Assembly (NCBI RefSeq): GCF_008727715.1
Contig: NZ_CP044218.1
Location: 806,001 to 870,000 of the forward strand
DNA: 64,000 bases
DNA from: Mesorhizobium terrae
GTDB lineage: Bacteria > Pseudomonadota > Alphaproteobacteria > Rhizobiales > Rhizobiaceae
Direction: 5' to 3'
Shown here: positions 33,382 through 40,860 of the stretch, in pieces
Layout of the letters: every line of letters begins with the position of its first letter
How positions within the stretch are numbered: position 1 is the first letter of the stretch
Program-made: the position numbers and the translations under genes
Notes under the pieces: generated by a model
What the model saw: the letters and a program-made list of their open reading frames with translations, nothing else
Databases searched by the model: none
Told to the model about the DNA's origin: nothing

Positions 33382-34901
33382 GCCACCTCTGTCGTTTTGA
33401 TCACGCCGGCACCGGCAGCCTCAGCCCATCCGCCATCCAGGTAGACTGCCGATCCCACCTGCGTCCGCTGAATACGCTGCAGGAGGCCGCCGGACCGGAT
33501 TTCGGAAACCTGAGTGACACTCGCCAAGAGAGGCGCGACAGCCGATCGCCGAGCTAGCACTTCCGAAAGCACGCGCCCCGTCATGCTCGAAGGTGGCTGC
33601 ATATCGAGAGCCTCAAGGATGGTAGGGACGACGTCGCAAATACCGGACGGCACTTTGGAGACGTGTCCACCGGCCAGGAACTTTGACCCCGCGACAATGC
33701 CGACCGAGGCCAGTTCCTTGGAGTGCAAGCCGCCATGGACGCCAAGGCCAGGCATCCTCGCATTGTCGTAGAACGTCCCGCCTACGAGACCGAACCGATC
33801 CCTGCGGTCGTCCGCGCGAAAGGCAAAATAGACATCAGGGGCCCGTTCGTGGTTCGCCATGACCAGGCTGCTTGCAAAGGTTCCCGGGACGACCCCCTCG
33901 ATTTCGTTTCCGGGCGCCGTGAACACTGGACCGACCCAGGGAAATTCGCTCAGCGCGCCGACGAGCCGTGTCAGCTGTTCGCTGCTGCGGTCGGCAAGGT
34001 AGAGAGCGCCGACCTGTCCGGGCACGACAACGACGTCAACGTCCGGCGCTGGCGCGGTTCCCGGATTGAAGCCGACGTCGGAAAGACAATCGGCAACGGA
34101 GACGCGTGTATGTGCGGTAATGTGGCCATGGTCCGACAGCGCGATGATCTGTACGCCTGCGGCCCGTCCCTCGGCTTCCCACCAGTCCAGAATACGCCCA
34201 AATTCAGCATCACAGTGTTTGATCACCCGGCGGGTCGCGGCAGCACCCGTACCATTGTGGTGAGAACAGGTATCCGGCTCGCCATAGGACAGAATGGTCA
34301 CGTCCGGAGTCCGCTCGGGCCACAGGTAGTCGAGAAAGATCGTGGTGATCAGCGTCTGCGCATCGAGGTCCGGCTCCCCGACAGGAGGGACCGGCGGCAG
34401 GGGCCCGTAACGTGTAACAACATCGTCTAGGACATGTTTGGGCGTGCAGGCTTCGGGAAAATGGCCGGACAAACGGACATGGCCGAAGGCCTCGGCTTTG
34501 TGGTGGAAGAGCCGCGTCGTGCCGGGCGTGTTGGAGGCTAGGACCGCAAGGCTTCGACCGGCGCGCCCAAGCAGCTCGCCCAAAGTAGGTGCGCTCATAA
34601 GCTGGCCGCCGCTTTCCCGATCCAGCCGATCCAGCAGGACCGCATCAGCCGTGTCTATATAGCGTTGCGGGTTGACGCTGCGATCGACGTATTTGTTGCC
34701 GACCATCCCATGAACGGCTGCTGTGCTTCCGGTCACGAAACTTGGGAAAGCAGTCCTGGTTTCACTTGGATAGATCGTTCGCTGCGCCGCGAGCGTCGTG
34801 CCAAGCTTCTTGAGCCGGACGAGATTTGGTGTCTGCTGATCGTCGATCAGATCCGGCCGCAGCCCATCAAAACTGACGATTACGAATTTGGTTTCTGGCA
34901 T
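33378..34901 (-). CDS. Alkaline-phosphatase-superfamily phosphodiesterase/phosphonate hydrolase
   Basis: A protein of 507 residues of the nucleotide pyrophosphatase/phosphonoacetate hydrolase branch. Asp12 in SFDGLRPD and nucleophile Thr48 in PSETRTAFPSFVTG begin the two-metal site; LSYGEPDTCSHH, ALSDHGH and the late VHGG provide the other ligands. Family members split phosphodiesters, or, in phosphonoacetate hydrolase, the C-P bond of an activated phosphonate. First gene of the Ugp-like ABC operon, it could free a phosphonate from an imported diester or attack it directly. The ATG at 34901 is preferred to a TTG at 34961, which lies on the regulator's operator. Confidence 0.75.
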   Translation of the reverse strand: MPETKFVIVSFDGLRPDLIDDQQTPNLVRLKKLGTTLAAQRTIYPSETRTAFPSFVTGSTAAVHGMVGNKYVDRSVNPQRYIDTADAVLLDRLDRESGGQLMSAPTLGELLGRAGRSLAVLASNTPGTTRLFHHKAEAFGHVRLSGHFPEACTPKHVLDDVVTRYGPLPPVPPVGEPDLDAQTLITTIFLDYLWPERTPDVTILSYGEPDTCSHHNGTGAAATRRVIKHCDAEFGRILDWWEAEGRAAGVQIIALSDHGHITAHTRVSVADCLSDVGFNPGTAPAPDVDVVVVPGQVGALYLADRSSEQLTRLVGALSEFPWVGPVFTAPGNEIEGVVPGTFASSLVMANHERAPDVYFAFRADDRRDRFGLVGGTFYDNARMPGLGVHGGLHSKELASVGIVAGSKFLAGGHVSKVPSGICDVVPTILEALDMQPPSSMTGRVLSEVLARRSAVAPLLASVTQVSEIRSGGLLQRIQRTQVGSAVYLDGGWAEAAGAGVIKTTEVA

Positions 34902-34964
34902 CGGCCCGAGCCTGGTTGATGGAATTTGGGCTACCGGGCCGCTGTTACGCTCCTGTGACAATCA

Positions 34965-34977
34965 TCGAATAATTCGA
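34965..34977. promoter_or_regulatory. Candidate LysR operator (T-N11-A palindrome)
   Basis: TCGAAT-A-ATTCGA is a perfect inverted repeat with a single central base and fits the T-N11-A LysR box exactly. It lies in the 126-base divergent region between the phosphodiesterase operon and the lysR gene, 51 bases before the proposed lysR start. It probably controls both directions. Confidence 0.6.
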
Positions 34978-35027
34978 ACCAAATCCGTCCCAATGTGATC
35001 CCCCCGTTTTTTAGAAAGGGAACTGTT

Positions 35028-35951
35028 TTGCCCGAGGGACATGAATCGCTGCCGCTCAACTCTGTGCGGGCCTTCGCCGTGATCGCGCGTGAGAAGAGCG
35101 TCACGCGAGCCGCAGTCGTATTGGGCATCGCGCAAAGCGCGGTGAGCCGGCACCTGGCCGTCCTCGAAGACTATCTCGGCTCGAAACTTGTCGAGCGGCG
35201 GGGACGCAACTCCGAACTCACCGCGTTCGGGAGGCTCTTCGCCACCGCCGTCAGCGAGCCGCTCGACACCATTTATTTTACAGCGCAGCGCATGAAGCGC
35301 AGGCAGACGGATCTGAACCGAATTCTCGTCAGGACATCGCTGCCGACCTTCGCCTCGACGCTTCTCATCCCGAACATCCAGGCGTTTTCGACCGAGGCCG
35401 GCGGCGCGGTGGTCGACGTTGTCACCACGCTCTCCCAACCGACGTCAGCCGACAATTTCGACGTGCTGATTACGCGCGATCTAGCCTTGGCCGAACCTTC
35501 CGACAGATGGGTTCTGCTCAACGAGGACTTGGTTTGCGTCGGCTCTCCGCGACAAGTTGCCGGCAAGGAGATCGATATCGTGACACGCGTTCCGATCGTC
35601 TCCATCACCTCTCGTCCAGATACTCTTCCAACCTGGTTGCGGGGGATGGACATCCGCCAGGAAGACATCAAGCTGGGCGCTCGATACGACCATCACTATC
35701 TGGCGCTTCCCGCGATAGCGCACGGAAGAAGCCTTCTGGTGACCCCGGAGGTCCTTGTCCGGGATCTGATCAAGCAGGGATTGCTGGAAATCGTCAAAGG
35801 TACCCGTACGCCGAGCGGTATGCAGTATCACGCCCATGCAGTCGACCGCAGTCAAAATCTGGATCTGGCGCGAATGTTCTGCCGATGGCTCGTGCGCTTG
35901 TGCAAGGAAGACCAACCCAAGTCCAAATTGCTGGGCGCCGCATCGAAATAG
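35028..35951 (+). CDS. LysR-family regulator (PalR-like)
   Basis: A protein of about 307 residues. The helix-turn-helix is SVTRAAVVLGIAQSAVSRHLAVLEDYLGS (residues near 25-52), and the rest is a substrate-binding regulatory domain. A TTG start at 35028 is proposed because AAAGGG lies 7 bases upstream; a GTG at 34995 without such a site is the alternative. It is divergent from the importer operon and 93 bases upstream of the aminotransferase-hydrolase pair, so it likely activates one or both when the phosphonate is present. The trio lysR-aminotransferase-hydrolase resembles the phosphonoalanine (pal) locus of Variovorax. Confidence 0.8.
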   Translation: MPEGHESLPLNSVRAFAVIAREKSVTRAAVVLGIAQSAVSRHLAVLEDYLGSKLVERRGRNSELTAFGRLFATAVSEPLDTIYFTAQRMKRRQTDLNRILVRTSLPTFASTLLIPNIQAFSTEAGGAVVDVVTTLSQPTSADNFDVLITRDLALAEPSDRWVLLNEDLVCVGSPRQVAGKEIDIVTRVPIVSITSRPDTLPTWLRGMDIRQEDIKLGARYDHHYLALPAIAHGRSLLVTPEVLVRDLIKQGLLEIVKGTRTPSGMQYHAHAVDRSQNLDLARMFCRWLVRLCKEDQPKSKLLGAASK

Positions 35952-36044
35952 TCGATGAATGGCATTCAGTTGCTAGATGGCCCAAGTTGATGGGTAAAAA
36001 CAAAATGCGCAGACCGGCCTCGATATGAAGTCGAGGTCTTTGCA

Positions 36045-37244
36045 ATGACGATACTTTCAAACCGGCTCCAGCTTGTCCGCCCATCCGAAACAAAGGCGAT
36101 GACTGCGCGCGCCGCGGCTCTGAGAACCAGCGGAGTCAATGTCATTGTTCTCAGTCAGGGCGAGCCCGATTTCCCGACACCGGCGGCAATTTGCGACGCT
36201 GGAGTGCGTGCCATTGGCAAGGGTCTGACGCGCTATACTGCCGTTGCCGGCGCCACGCAGCTGCGCGAGGCAATCTGCGCCAAACTAAAGCGCGATTATG
36301 GGGTGGATTATCGTGCCGACGATGTGACTGTTGGTTGTGGCGCCAAGCAGGTCATCTTCAACGCGCTCTATGCCAGCCTTGATGCCGGTGATGAAACCAT
36401 CATCCCAACTCCGTGCTGGGTTTCGTATCCGGATATGGTCGCTCTGGCGGGCGGGACTGCGGTGCTGGTACCGTGCGAGCCGGAACGCGGTTTCAAGCTC
36501 ACTGCAGAAGCTCTGGCCGGCGCTATCACCGAGCGCACGAAATGGCTGATGTTGAATTCGCCATGCAACCCGACCGGCGCAGTCTATTCTTCTGATGAGC
36601 TTTCAGCGTTGGCGCAAGTCCTGCGAGACCATCCGCAGGTGCACGTGCTTTCGGACGATATTTACGAAAAACTTGTCTACGAGGTTCCTTTCGCCTCGAT
36701 TCTTACAGTCGCCCCAGACCTGTTCGAGCGGACTGTGATCGTCAACGGCGTCTCGAAGGCAAGCGCGATGACGGGTTGGCGCGTCGGTTATGCCGCCGGG
36801 CCGACGCACCTTATCAAGGCCATGAACACGATCCAGGGCCAGACCTCATCGCACACAAGCTCGATCTCGCAATACGCAGCGGTCGAGGCCGTCGGCGGAG
36901 ATCAGCACTATGTCGCGGATTTCGTGGCCGAGTTCCGAAAGCGCCGGGACCTTGTCGTCGGCCTGCTCGCGCGGGCGCCTGGCCTGAGCTGTTCTGTTCC
37001 GGACGGTGCCTTCTATGCCTTTCCCTCATGTGCGGGGTTGATTGGCAAGCGGACACCTCAAGGCAAGATCATTGCCAGCGACGTCGATTTCACGGACTAC
37101 CTTCTCGACCAGTTCGGCGTCGCAGCCGTACCGGGATCGGCATTCCTGGCACCATCGTTTCTGCGGATCTCATATGCGTCGTCACAGACGGAACTCGATC
37201 TGGCCTGCAAACGGATAATCTATGCGTGCGAGGCACTGACGTGA
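36045..37244 (+). CDS. palB: Class I aminotransferase, probable phosphonoalanine transaminase (PalB-like)
   Basis: A protein of 399 residues of the aspartate aminotransferase fold, with VLSQGEPDFPTP, RYTAVAGATQLREAI, NSPCNPTGAVYS and PLP lysine Lys238 in VNGVSKASAMTGWRVGYAAG. It precedes the phosphonopyruvate hydrolase-like gene by 10 bases. In Variovorax Pal2, PalB converts L-phosphonoalanine to phosphonopyruvate, the substrate of PalA. The assignment depends on this pairing. It is a different branch from the cluster's biosynthetic aminotransferase at 17918-19129, although both share the fold. Confidence 0.7.
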   Translation: MTILSNRLQLVRPSETKAMTARAAALRTSGVNVIVLSQGEPDFPTPAAICDAGVRAIGKGLTRYTAVAGATQLREAICAKLKRDYGVDYRADDVTVGCGAKQVIFNALYASLDAGDETIIPTPCWVSYPDMVALAGGTAVLVPCEPERGFKLTAEALAGAITERTKWLMLNSPCNPTGAVYSSDELSALAQVLRDHPQVHVLSDDIYEKLVYEVPFASILTVAPDLFERTVIVNGVSKASAMTGWRVGYAAGPTHLIKAMNTIQGQTSSHTSSISQYAAVEAVGGDQHYVADFVAEFRKRRDLVVGLLARAPGLSCSVPDGAFYAFPSCAGLIGKRTPQGKIIASDVDFTDYLLDQFGVAAVPGSAFLAPSFLRISYASSQTELDLACKRIIYACEALT

Positions 37245-37254
37245 GGATCCCACG

Positions 37255-38127
37255 ATGACCAAAGCGACACGTCTACGCCGCGCAATGGCCGAGAAGGGGC
37301 TGGTCCATGTCATGGCGACCCACAGTCCGTTGTCGGCGATCCTCGCCGAGCAAGCCGGGTTCGACGGATTATGGGCATCAGGCTTCGAGCTATCGGCGCT
37401 TTATGGCCTTCCCGACATGAGCCTAATCTCGATGACCCAACATCTCGATATGCTTCGGGCCGTTGCCGGCAGAACCTCCTTGCCGATCGTCGCCGACGTC
37501 GACACCGGATACGGCAACGCGATCAACGTCATTCACACGGTCCGGGAATATGAGCGATCCGGCTCAAGCGCGATCGTCATTGAAGACAAGTCGTTCCCAA
37601 AGGTGACGAGCCTCGCGGTCGACGGCCATCACAACCTAGTGCGTGTCGAAGAATTCCAGGGCAAGATCGAAGCCGCCCTGGCGACGCGATCGGATCCTGA
37701 CTTCCTGGTCATTGCACGCACAGAGGCGCTGATCGCCGGACTGGGTGAGGATGAAGCGTTGGCGCGTGCCCACGCCTATGAGCAGGCTGGTGCCGACATG
37801 ATCCTTATCCACTCGAAGAGGAAAGATCCCGGCGAGATCGAGAGCTTCTCAAAAGCGTGGAACGGCGCCGCCCCGTTGGTCATTGTGCCAAACGCCTACC
37901 CTGAGCTCAATGCGGCTGACATACGTGTGCTGGGAAACATCCGCATGATAATCTATGGAAATTACGCGATCCGCGCCGCTGCCACCGCAATGAAAGAAAC
38001 CTTTCTGCGCGTCATAGCGGATGGCGGCGTCCAGCAAGTCCATCGCGACTTGCTGCCCGTAGAAGATGTTTTTCACTTGCAAGGAATGGAAAGCGTTCGT
38101 TCCGATGAGCGTCGCTACCTACGCTAG
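37255..38127 (+). CDS. palA: Phosphonopyruvate hydrolase-like protein of the PEP mutase superfamily (PalA-like)
   Basis: A protein of 290 residues. The loop reads EDKSFPKVTSL with Thr118 where PEP mutases have Asn; Thr at this site is what I recall for phosphonopyruvate hydrolase, at the same residue number in the Variovorax Pal2 enzyme. ADVDTGYGNAINV supplies metal-binding Asp, and RTEALIAGLGEDEAL follows. The enzyme would split phosphonopyruvate into pyruvate and phosphate. It has GAGG upstream, and its stop overlaps the convergent RidA gene by 4 bases. The other PEP-mutase-fold protein of the cargo (16933-17865) keeps Asn, so one makes and the other destroys the same compound. Confidence 0.75.
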   Translation: MTKATRLRRAMAEKGLVHVMATHSPLSAILAEQAGFDGLWASGFELSALYGLPDMSLISMTQHLDMLRAVAGRTSLPIVADVDTGYGNAINVIHTVREYERSGSSAIVIEDKSFPKVTSLAVDGHHNLVRVEEFQGKIEAALATRSDPDFLVIARTEALIAGLGEDEALARAHAYEQAGADMILIHSKRKDPGEIESFSKAWNGAAPLVIVPNAYPELNAADIRVLGNIRMIIYGNYAIRAAATAMKETFLRVIADGGVQQVHRDLLPVEDVFHLQGMESVRSDERRYLR

Positions 38128-38492
38128 CCTGGCCGCGCCGCGACGACAGAGATCTCGACCAACGTGCCGGCCGACAGCGTCGCTCCGATACACATGCGCT
38201 GCGGCCAATGTCCGGGATTGTCCCCAACCCAGCTCAGCCATTCGATATCGAAAGCCTTCTTGTCATCCAGGTTTGCCAGGAAGACCGTAACGGACAGCAA
38301 ATTCCGACGGTCTGTGCCCAGTTCGCCCAACACCCGGTCTATCTTTGCGAAAGCTGCTGCGACCTGACCTTTGAGGTCGAGACTCTTGTCGTCGGAAGTC
38401 GCAACCGCCCAAACGAGATTGCCGAAGCCCGAACCGGAACTCCTGCCTGCGGCAACACCCTTCGATCGATCGATGATCAGCGCTTCACTCAT
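38124..38492 (-). CDS. RidA/YjgF-family protein
   Basis: A protein of 122 residues starting MSEALIIDRSKGVAAG and ending VEISVVAARPG, with the family features LDLKGQVAAAFAKIDRVLGELG and VTVFLANLDDKKAF; it lacks the usual short R-x-[YS]-x-AG opening of classic RidA. Members hydrolyse reactive enamines and imines released by PLP enzymes and oxidases, of which the cargo holds several. AGGAG lies upstream of the ATG at 38492; the frame extends upstream but has no family match. The last codons overlap the palA-like gene tail to tail. Confidence 0.75.
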   Translation of the reverse strand: MSEALIIDRSKGVAAGRSSGSGFGNLVWAVATSDDKSLDLKGQVAAAFAKIDRVLGELGTDRRNLLSVTVFLANLDDKKAFDIEWLSWVGDNPGHWPQRMCIGATLSAGTLVEISVVAARPG

Positions 38493-38819
38493 CTGATTGG
38501 CTCCTGCTGGCATAGGTTCGAACTGCATCTCCGAATATCGTATCGCCAGCAACGAGCCGGTGTCCAACCAGTCTTTGGACGACACGCGTTCACCGATATC
38601 AAACTTGCCGGCTTGCCTGAGGATCCATGCGGAACGACTTGCAGGAGCCTTGAGCCAACACGTCTCCCTGGGAAGCGGTTCCAATTGGTGAGTGTGCTTT
38701 CGATAACCCGCCGATTTACACGCTTCACTGCGCTGTTCTCACACGATCCCTGCTGACCCCTTTCAATTTTCAGGAACGATCACTTTACTTGAGAGGCGTT
38801 GAACGATGGGAGGCAGAGC
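38493..38819. other. Intergenic stretch between cargo and integration module
   Basis: About 330 bases. No gene, tRNA or repeat was recognised. The minus-strand reading frame upstream of the RidA start stays open for 64 codons but resembles no known protein. Promoters for the RidA gene (leftward) and the AlpA-type gene (rightward) must lie here. Confidence 0.5.
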
Positions 38820-39119
38820 ATGGCGAACGCATCTGGCGAGTTCACGCTGCAGCGGACCATCCGACGCCAACAGTTGCGGGAGATAGTCCCGCTAGCCGAT
38901 AGCACCATCTATGAAATGGAGCGGCGTGGAGAATTTCCGCGACGCTTCGCCTTAACTCCAAGATGCGTGGTCTGGGATCTTGGCGAAATTCAAGCGTGGC
39001 TCGCGGCGCGGCGCGCAAAGCCCATTCTCAAAGCGCTCTGTCCAGACGTGAGGCAGCGGAGAATCCGTCCTGTCAAAGGTCAGGATCGAGTTGCAGGATC
39101 CACTTCGAAGGCGAAATGA
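38820..39119 (+). CDS. AlpA-family excisionase-like regulator (candidate RdfG)
   Basis: A protein of 99 residues with an AlpA/MerR winged helix: IRRQQLREIVPLADSTIYEMERRGEFPRR, then ALTPRCVVWDLGEIQAWLAAR. The C-terminal 30 residues are basic. GGGAGGCAGAGC before the ATG at 38820 sets the start. AlpA proteins turn on excision of integrated elements or act as directionality factors. It sits beside, and convergent with, the guaA-side integrase. In tripartite ICEs the integrases IntG and IntM have their own factors RdfG and RdfM; this gene is a fair candidate for the first. Distinct from the RdfS-like gene at 2580-2861. Confidence 0.7.
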   Translation: MANASGEFTLQRTIRRQQLREIVPLADSTIYEMERRGEFPRRFALTPRCVVWDLGEIQAWLAARRAKPILKALCPDVRQRRIRPVKGQDRVAGSTSKAK

Positions 39120-39280
39120 ACGCCAGATCAGTTTTCCGCGGCATAATTCCATCGACCATCAAGCGAATGCCCTCGGCATCACCGGGATCTTGCCAACGTC
39201 CAAGCTCGGCAAAAGCACCGTCGTCCGCTCCATCCAAACGGACCAGGCATCCTGACGTTCGCCATGGAACACCCGATGGG

Positions 39281-40537
39281 TCAAAGCGATGGGTCAAGCT
39301 CAAGCAGCGTCGTGGCGGGGGGCGCGAGTATCGGACCGCGTTTCTTCCCCTCAACCCAGGCATCGACGATATCTGCCCATTCCTGCAACATATGGCGGCG
39401 TTGAACCTCATATTCCGCCTTGTTGTAAACTCCGCGGGATGACCGTCCATCCTCATGGGCGAGGCACTTCTCGATCCAATCACTGTTGAAGCCGAGCTCA
39501 TTCAAGAGGGTAGAACCGGTGCGCCTCAGGTCGTGAACCGTAAACGGTTCCAGAGGTAGTCCGTTCTTCTTGGCATGCTCGACTACAGAATAAGTCACTC
39601 TGTTGAAGGTCGCTCGCGACATCGGCGCGTCAGCATCGTATCGCGACGGCAAAAGATATCTCGAATTCCCCGCGCAGGTCTTAAGGGCGATCAGAATGTC
39701 CATGACTTGGCGCGAGAGATAGACATTGTGAGGCCTCGAACGCTTCATCCGCTCTTTTGGAATGGTCCAGACCGCATTCTCGAAATCCACCTCCTCCCAC
39801 ACCGCATCCTGAAGTTCGCTTTTCCGGACCATTGTCAGAAGGTAGAGCTTCATACCTAGCCGAATGGTCGGCAGAGTAGGAACGTGTTCGAGTTGCTTGA
39901 GCGTGATACGAATTTCGGCCGGCGATAGGGCGCGATCCCTCGGCACGAACGTCGCGATCGCGGCGGGTCCAACCTCATCCGCTGGGTTGGGCACCTTCTC
40001 TCCATGCAGGATCGCGAAGCCGTAGATCTGCTTCAGGATATCCCGCACGTGGATTGCAGTGGCTGGAGCGCCGCGCTCGACGATCTTGGCGCAGTGCGCT
40101 CGCAGGTCGTCTGGCGTGATTTCCGCAAGCAGGCGATTGCGCCACACGGGGAGGAGCTCACGTTCGAATATGGCGCGGCGCATGGCTCTGGTGCTGTCCG
40201 CCATCGAAGCATTCATCAACCATTTCTCGCCGAACTCGCCGAAGCTCTTGGCCTCTTTCAGGCGGTGTTTCTCGCGCTGCTTCTCGATTGCTGGTGAACG
40301 TCCCTCTCTGACCGCCCGCCGTGCATCCAGGCACAACTCGCGCGCCCGCGCGAGAGTGATACCATCACGCCCATACTTGCCGAGATAGACCGTCTCGCGT
40401 CGGCCATTCATCCGGTAGTCCAGCCGGAAAGATATGGCTCCAGACGGCATGACGCGGACATACATGCCGTCGCGATCGGCGACCTTGTAAATTTTTTCGC
40501 TTGGTTTCAGGGCCTTAATTGCGGCATCCGTCAGCAT
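39281..40537 (-). CDS. intG: Tyrosine recombinase integrating at guaA (IntG-type)
   Basis: A protein of 418 residues of the P4-type integrase family: N-terminal DUF4102 arm-binding domain (LTDAAIKALKPSEK, YLGKYGRDGITLARARE), SAM-like core domain, and catalytic residues Arg238 (TMVRKSEL), Lys near 265, His335-x-x-Arg338 (VHDLRRT), His361 (LAHED) and Tyr371 (GVYNKAEY). The ATG at 40537 has GGAGG 7 bases upstream, preferred to the ATG at 40567. The gene points away from guaA, whose 3' end is 294 bases distant, which is the usual place for an integrase beside its att site. The name intG is by analogy with guaA-targeting integrases of Mesorhizobium ICEs. Confidence 0.85.
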   Translation of the reverse strand: MLTDAAIKALKPSEKIYKVADRDGMYVRVMPSGAISFRLDYRMNGRRETVYLGKYGRDGITLARARELCLDARRAVREGRSPAIEKQREKHRLKEAKSFGEFGEKWLMNASMADSTRAMRRAIFERELLPVWRNRLLAEITPDDLRAHCAKIVERGAPATAIHVRDILKQIYGFAILHGEKVPNPADEVGPAAIATFVPRDRALSPAEIRITLKQLEHVPTLPTIRLGMKLYLLTMVRKSELQDAVWEEVDFENAVWTIPKERMKRSRPHNVYLSRQVMDILIALKTCAGNSRYLLPSRYDADAPMSRATFNRVTYSVVEHAKKNGLPLEPFTVHDLRRTGSTLLNELGFNSDWIEKCLAHEDGRSSRGVYNKAEYEVQRRHMLQEWADIVDAWVEGKKRGPILAPPATTLLELDPSL

Positions 40538-40557
40538 TGCCGTGCCACCTCCGAAAA

Positions 40558-40716
40558 GTACCGTCATGCGGTTTTTGGGGGCCAGTGCTGAAAAAATGCG
40601 CGTGTTCGCAATGGCTTAGGCCAAAATAAGTACCGTCACCGGCCTCATTTCCCGTGACGGTACTTTCAAAATCGGCAGCAATCAATATAGGCAAGGGCCG
40701 TCAGCTGTGACGGTAC
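40558..40716. repeat. Four copies of TGACGGTAC beside the integrase (candidate arm sites)
   Basis: GTACCGTCA at 40558-40566 and 40630-40638, and its reverse complement TGACGGTAC at 40655-40663 and 40708-40716. The middle two form a perfect 12-bp inverted repeat (AAGTACCGTCAC and GTGACGGTACTT, 40628-40639 and 40654-40665) with a 14-base spacer. They lie between the integrase start and guaA. This is how arm-type integrase or excisionase sites, or an integrase operator, would look. Confidence 0.6.
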
Positions 40717-40799
40717 ATGCGAACTATGCCCACCGATAGGTATCGATAGGCACAATCGACAAAACTATTATATTTCAGTGCGTTAAATCGAACTCCGGC

Positions 40800-40860
40800 G
40801 TAAAATCGGCGGCTTCCGGATAGGCCTGAATCATTCCCATTCGATGGTTCCCGGCGGCTT
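40800..40860. other. Probable ICE attachment site at the 3' end of guaA
   Basis: The integrase-bearing element ends near the last codons of guaA (stop at 40831-40833), a known integration hotspot. The exact core cannot be set because the other end of the element is outside the window, and no second copy of the guaA tail occurs within it. The guaA reading frame is intact, as expected if the core restores the 3' end. Confidence 0.4.

Noticed and set aside
37255..38127. A second PEP mutase
   Set aside because: The loop has Thr118 instead of the Asn of the EDK-x5-NS signature and the neighbours match the phosphonoalanine breakdown locus, so hydrolase is the better call.
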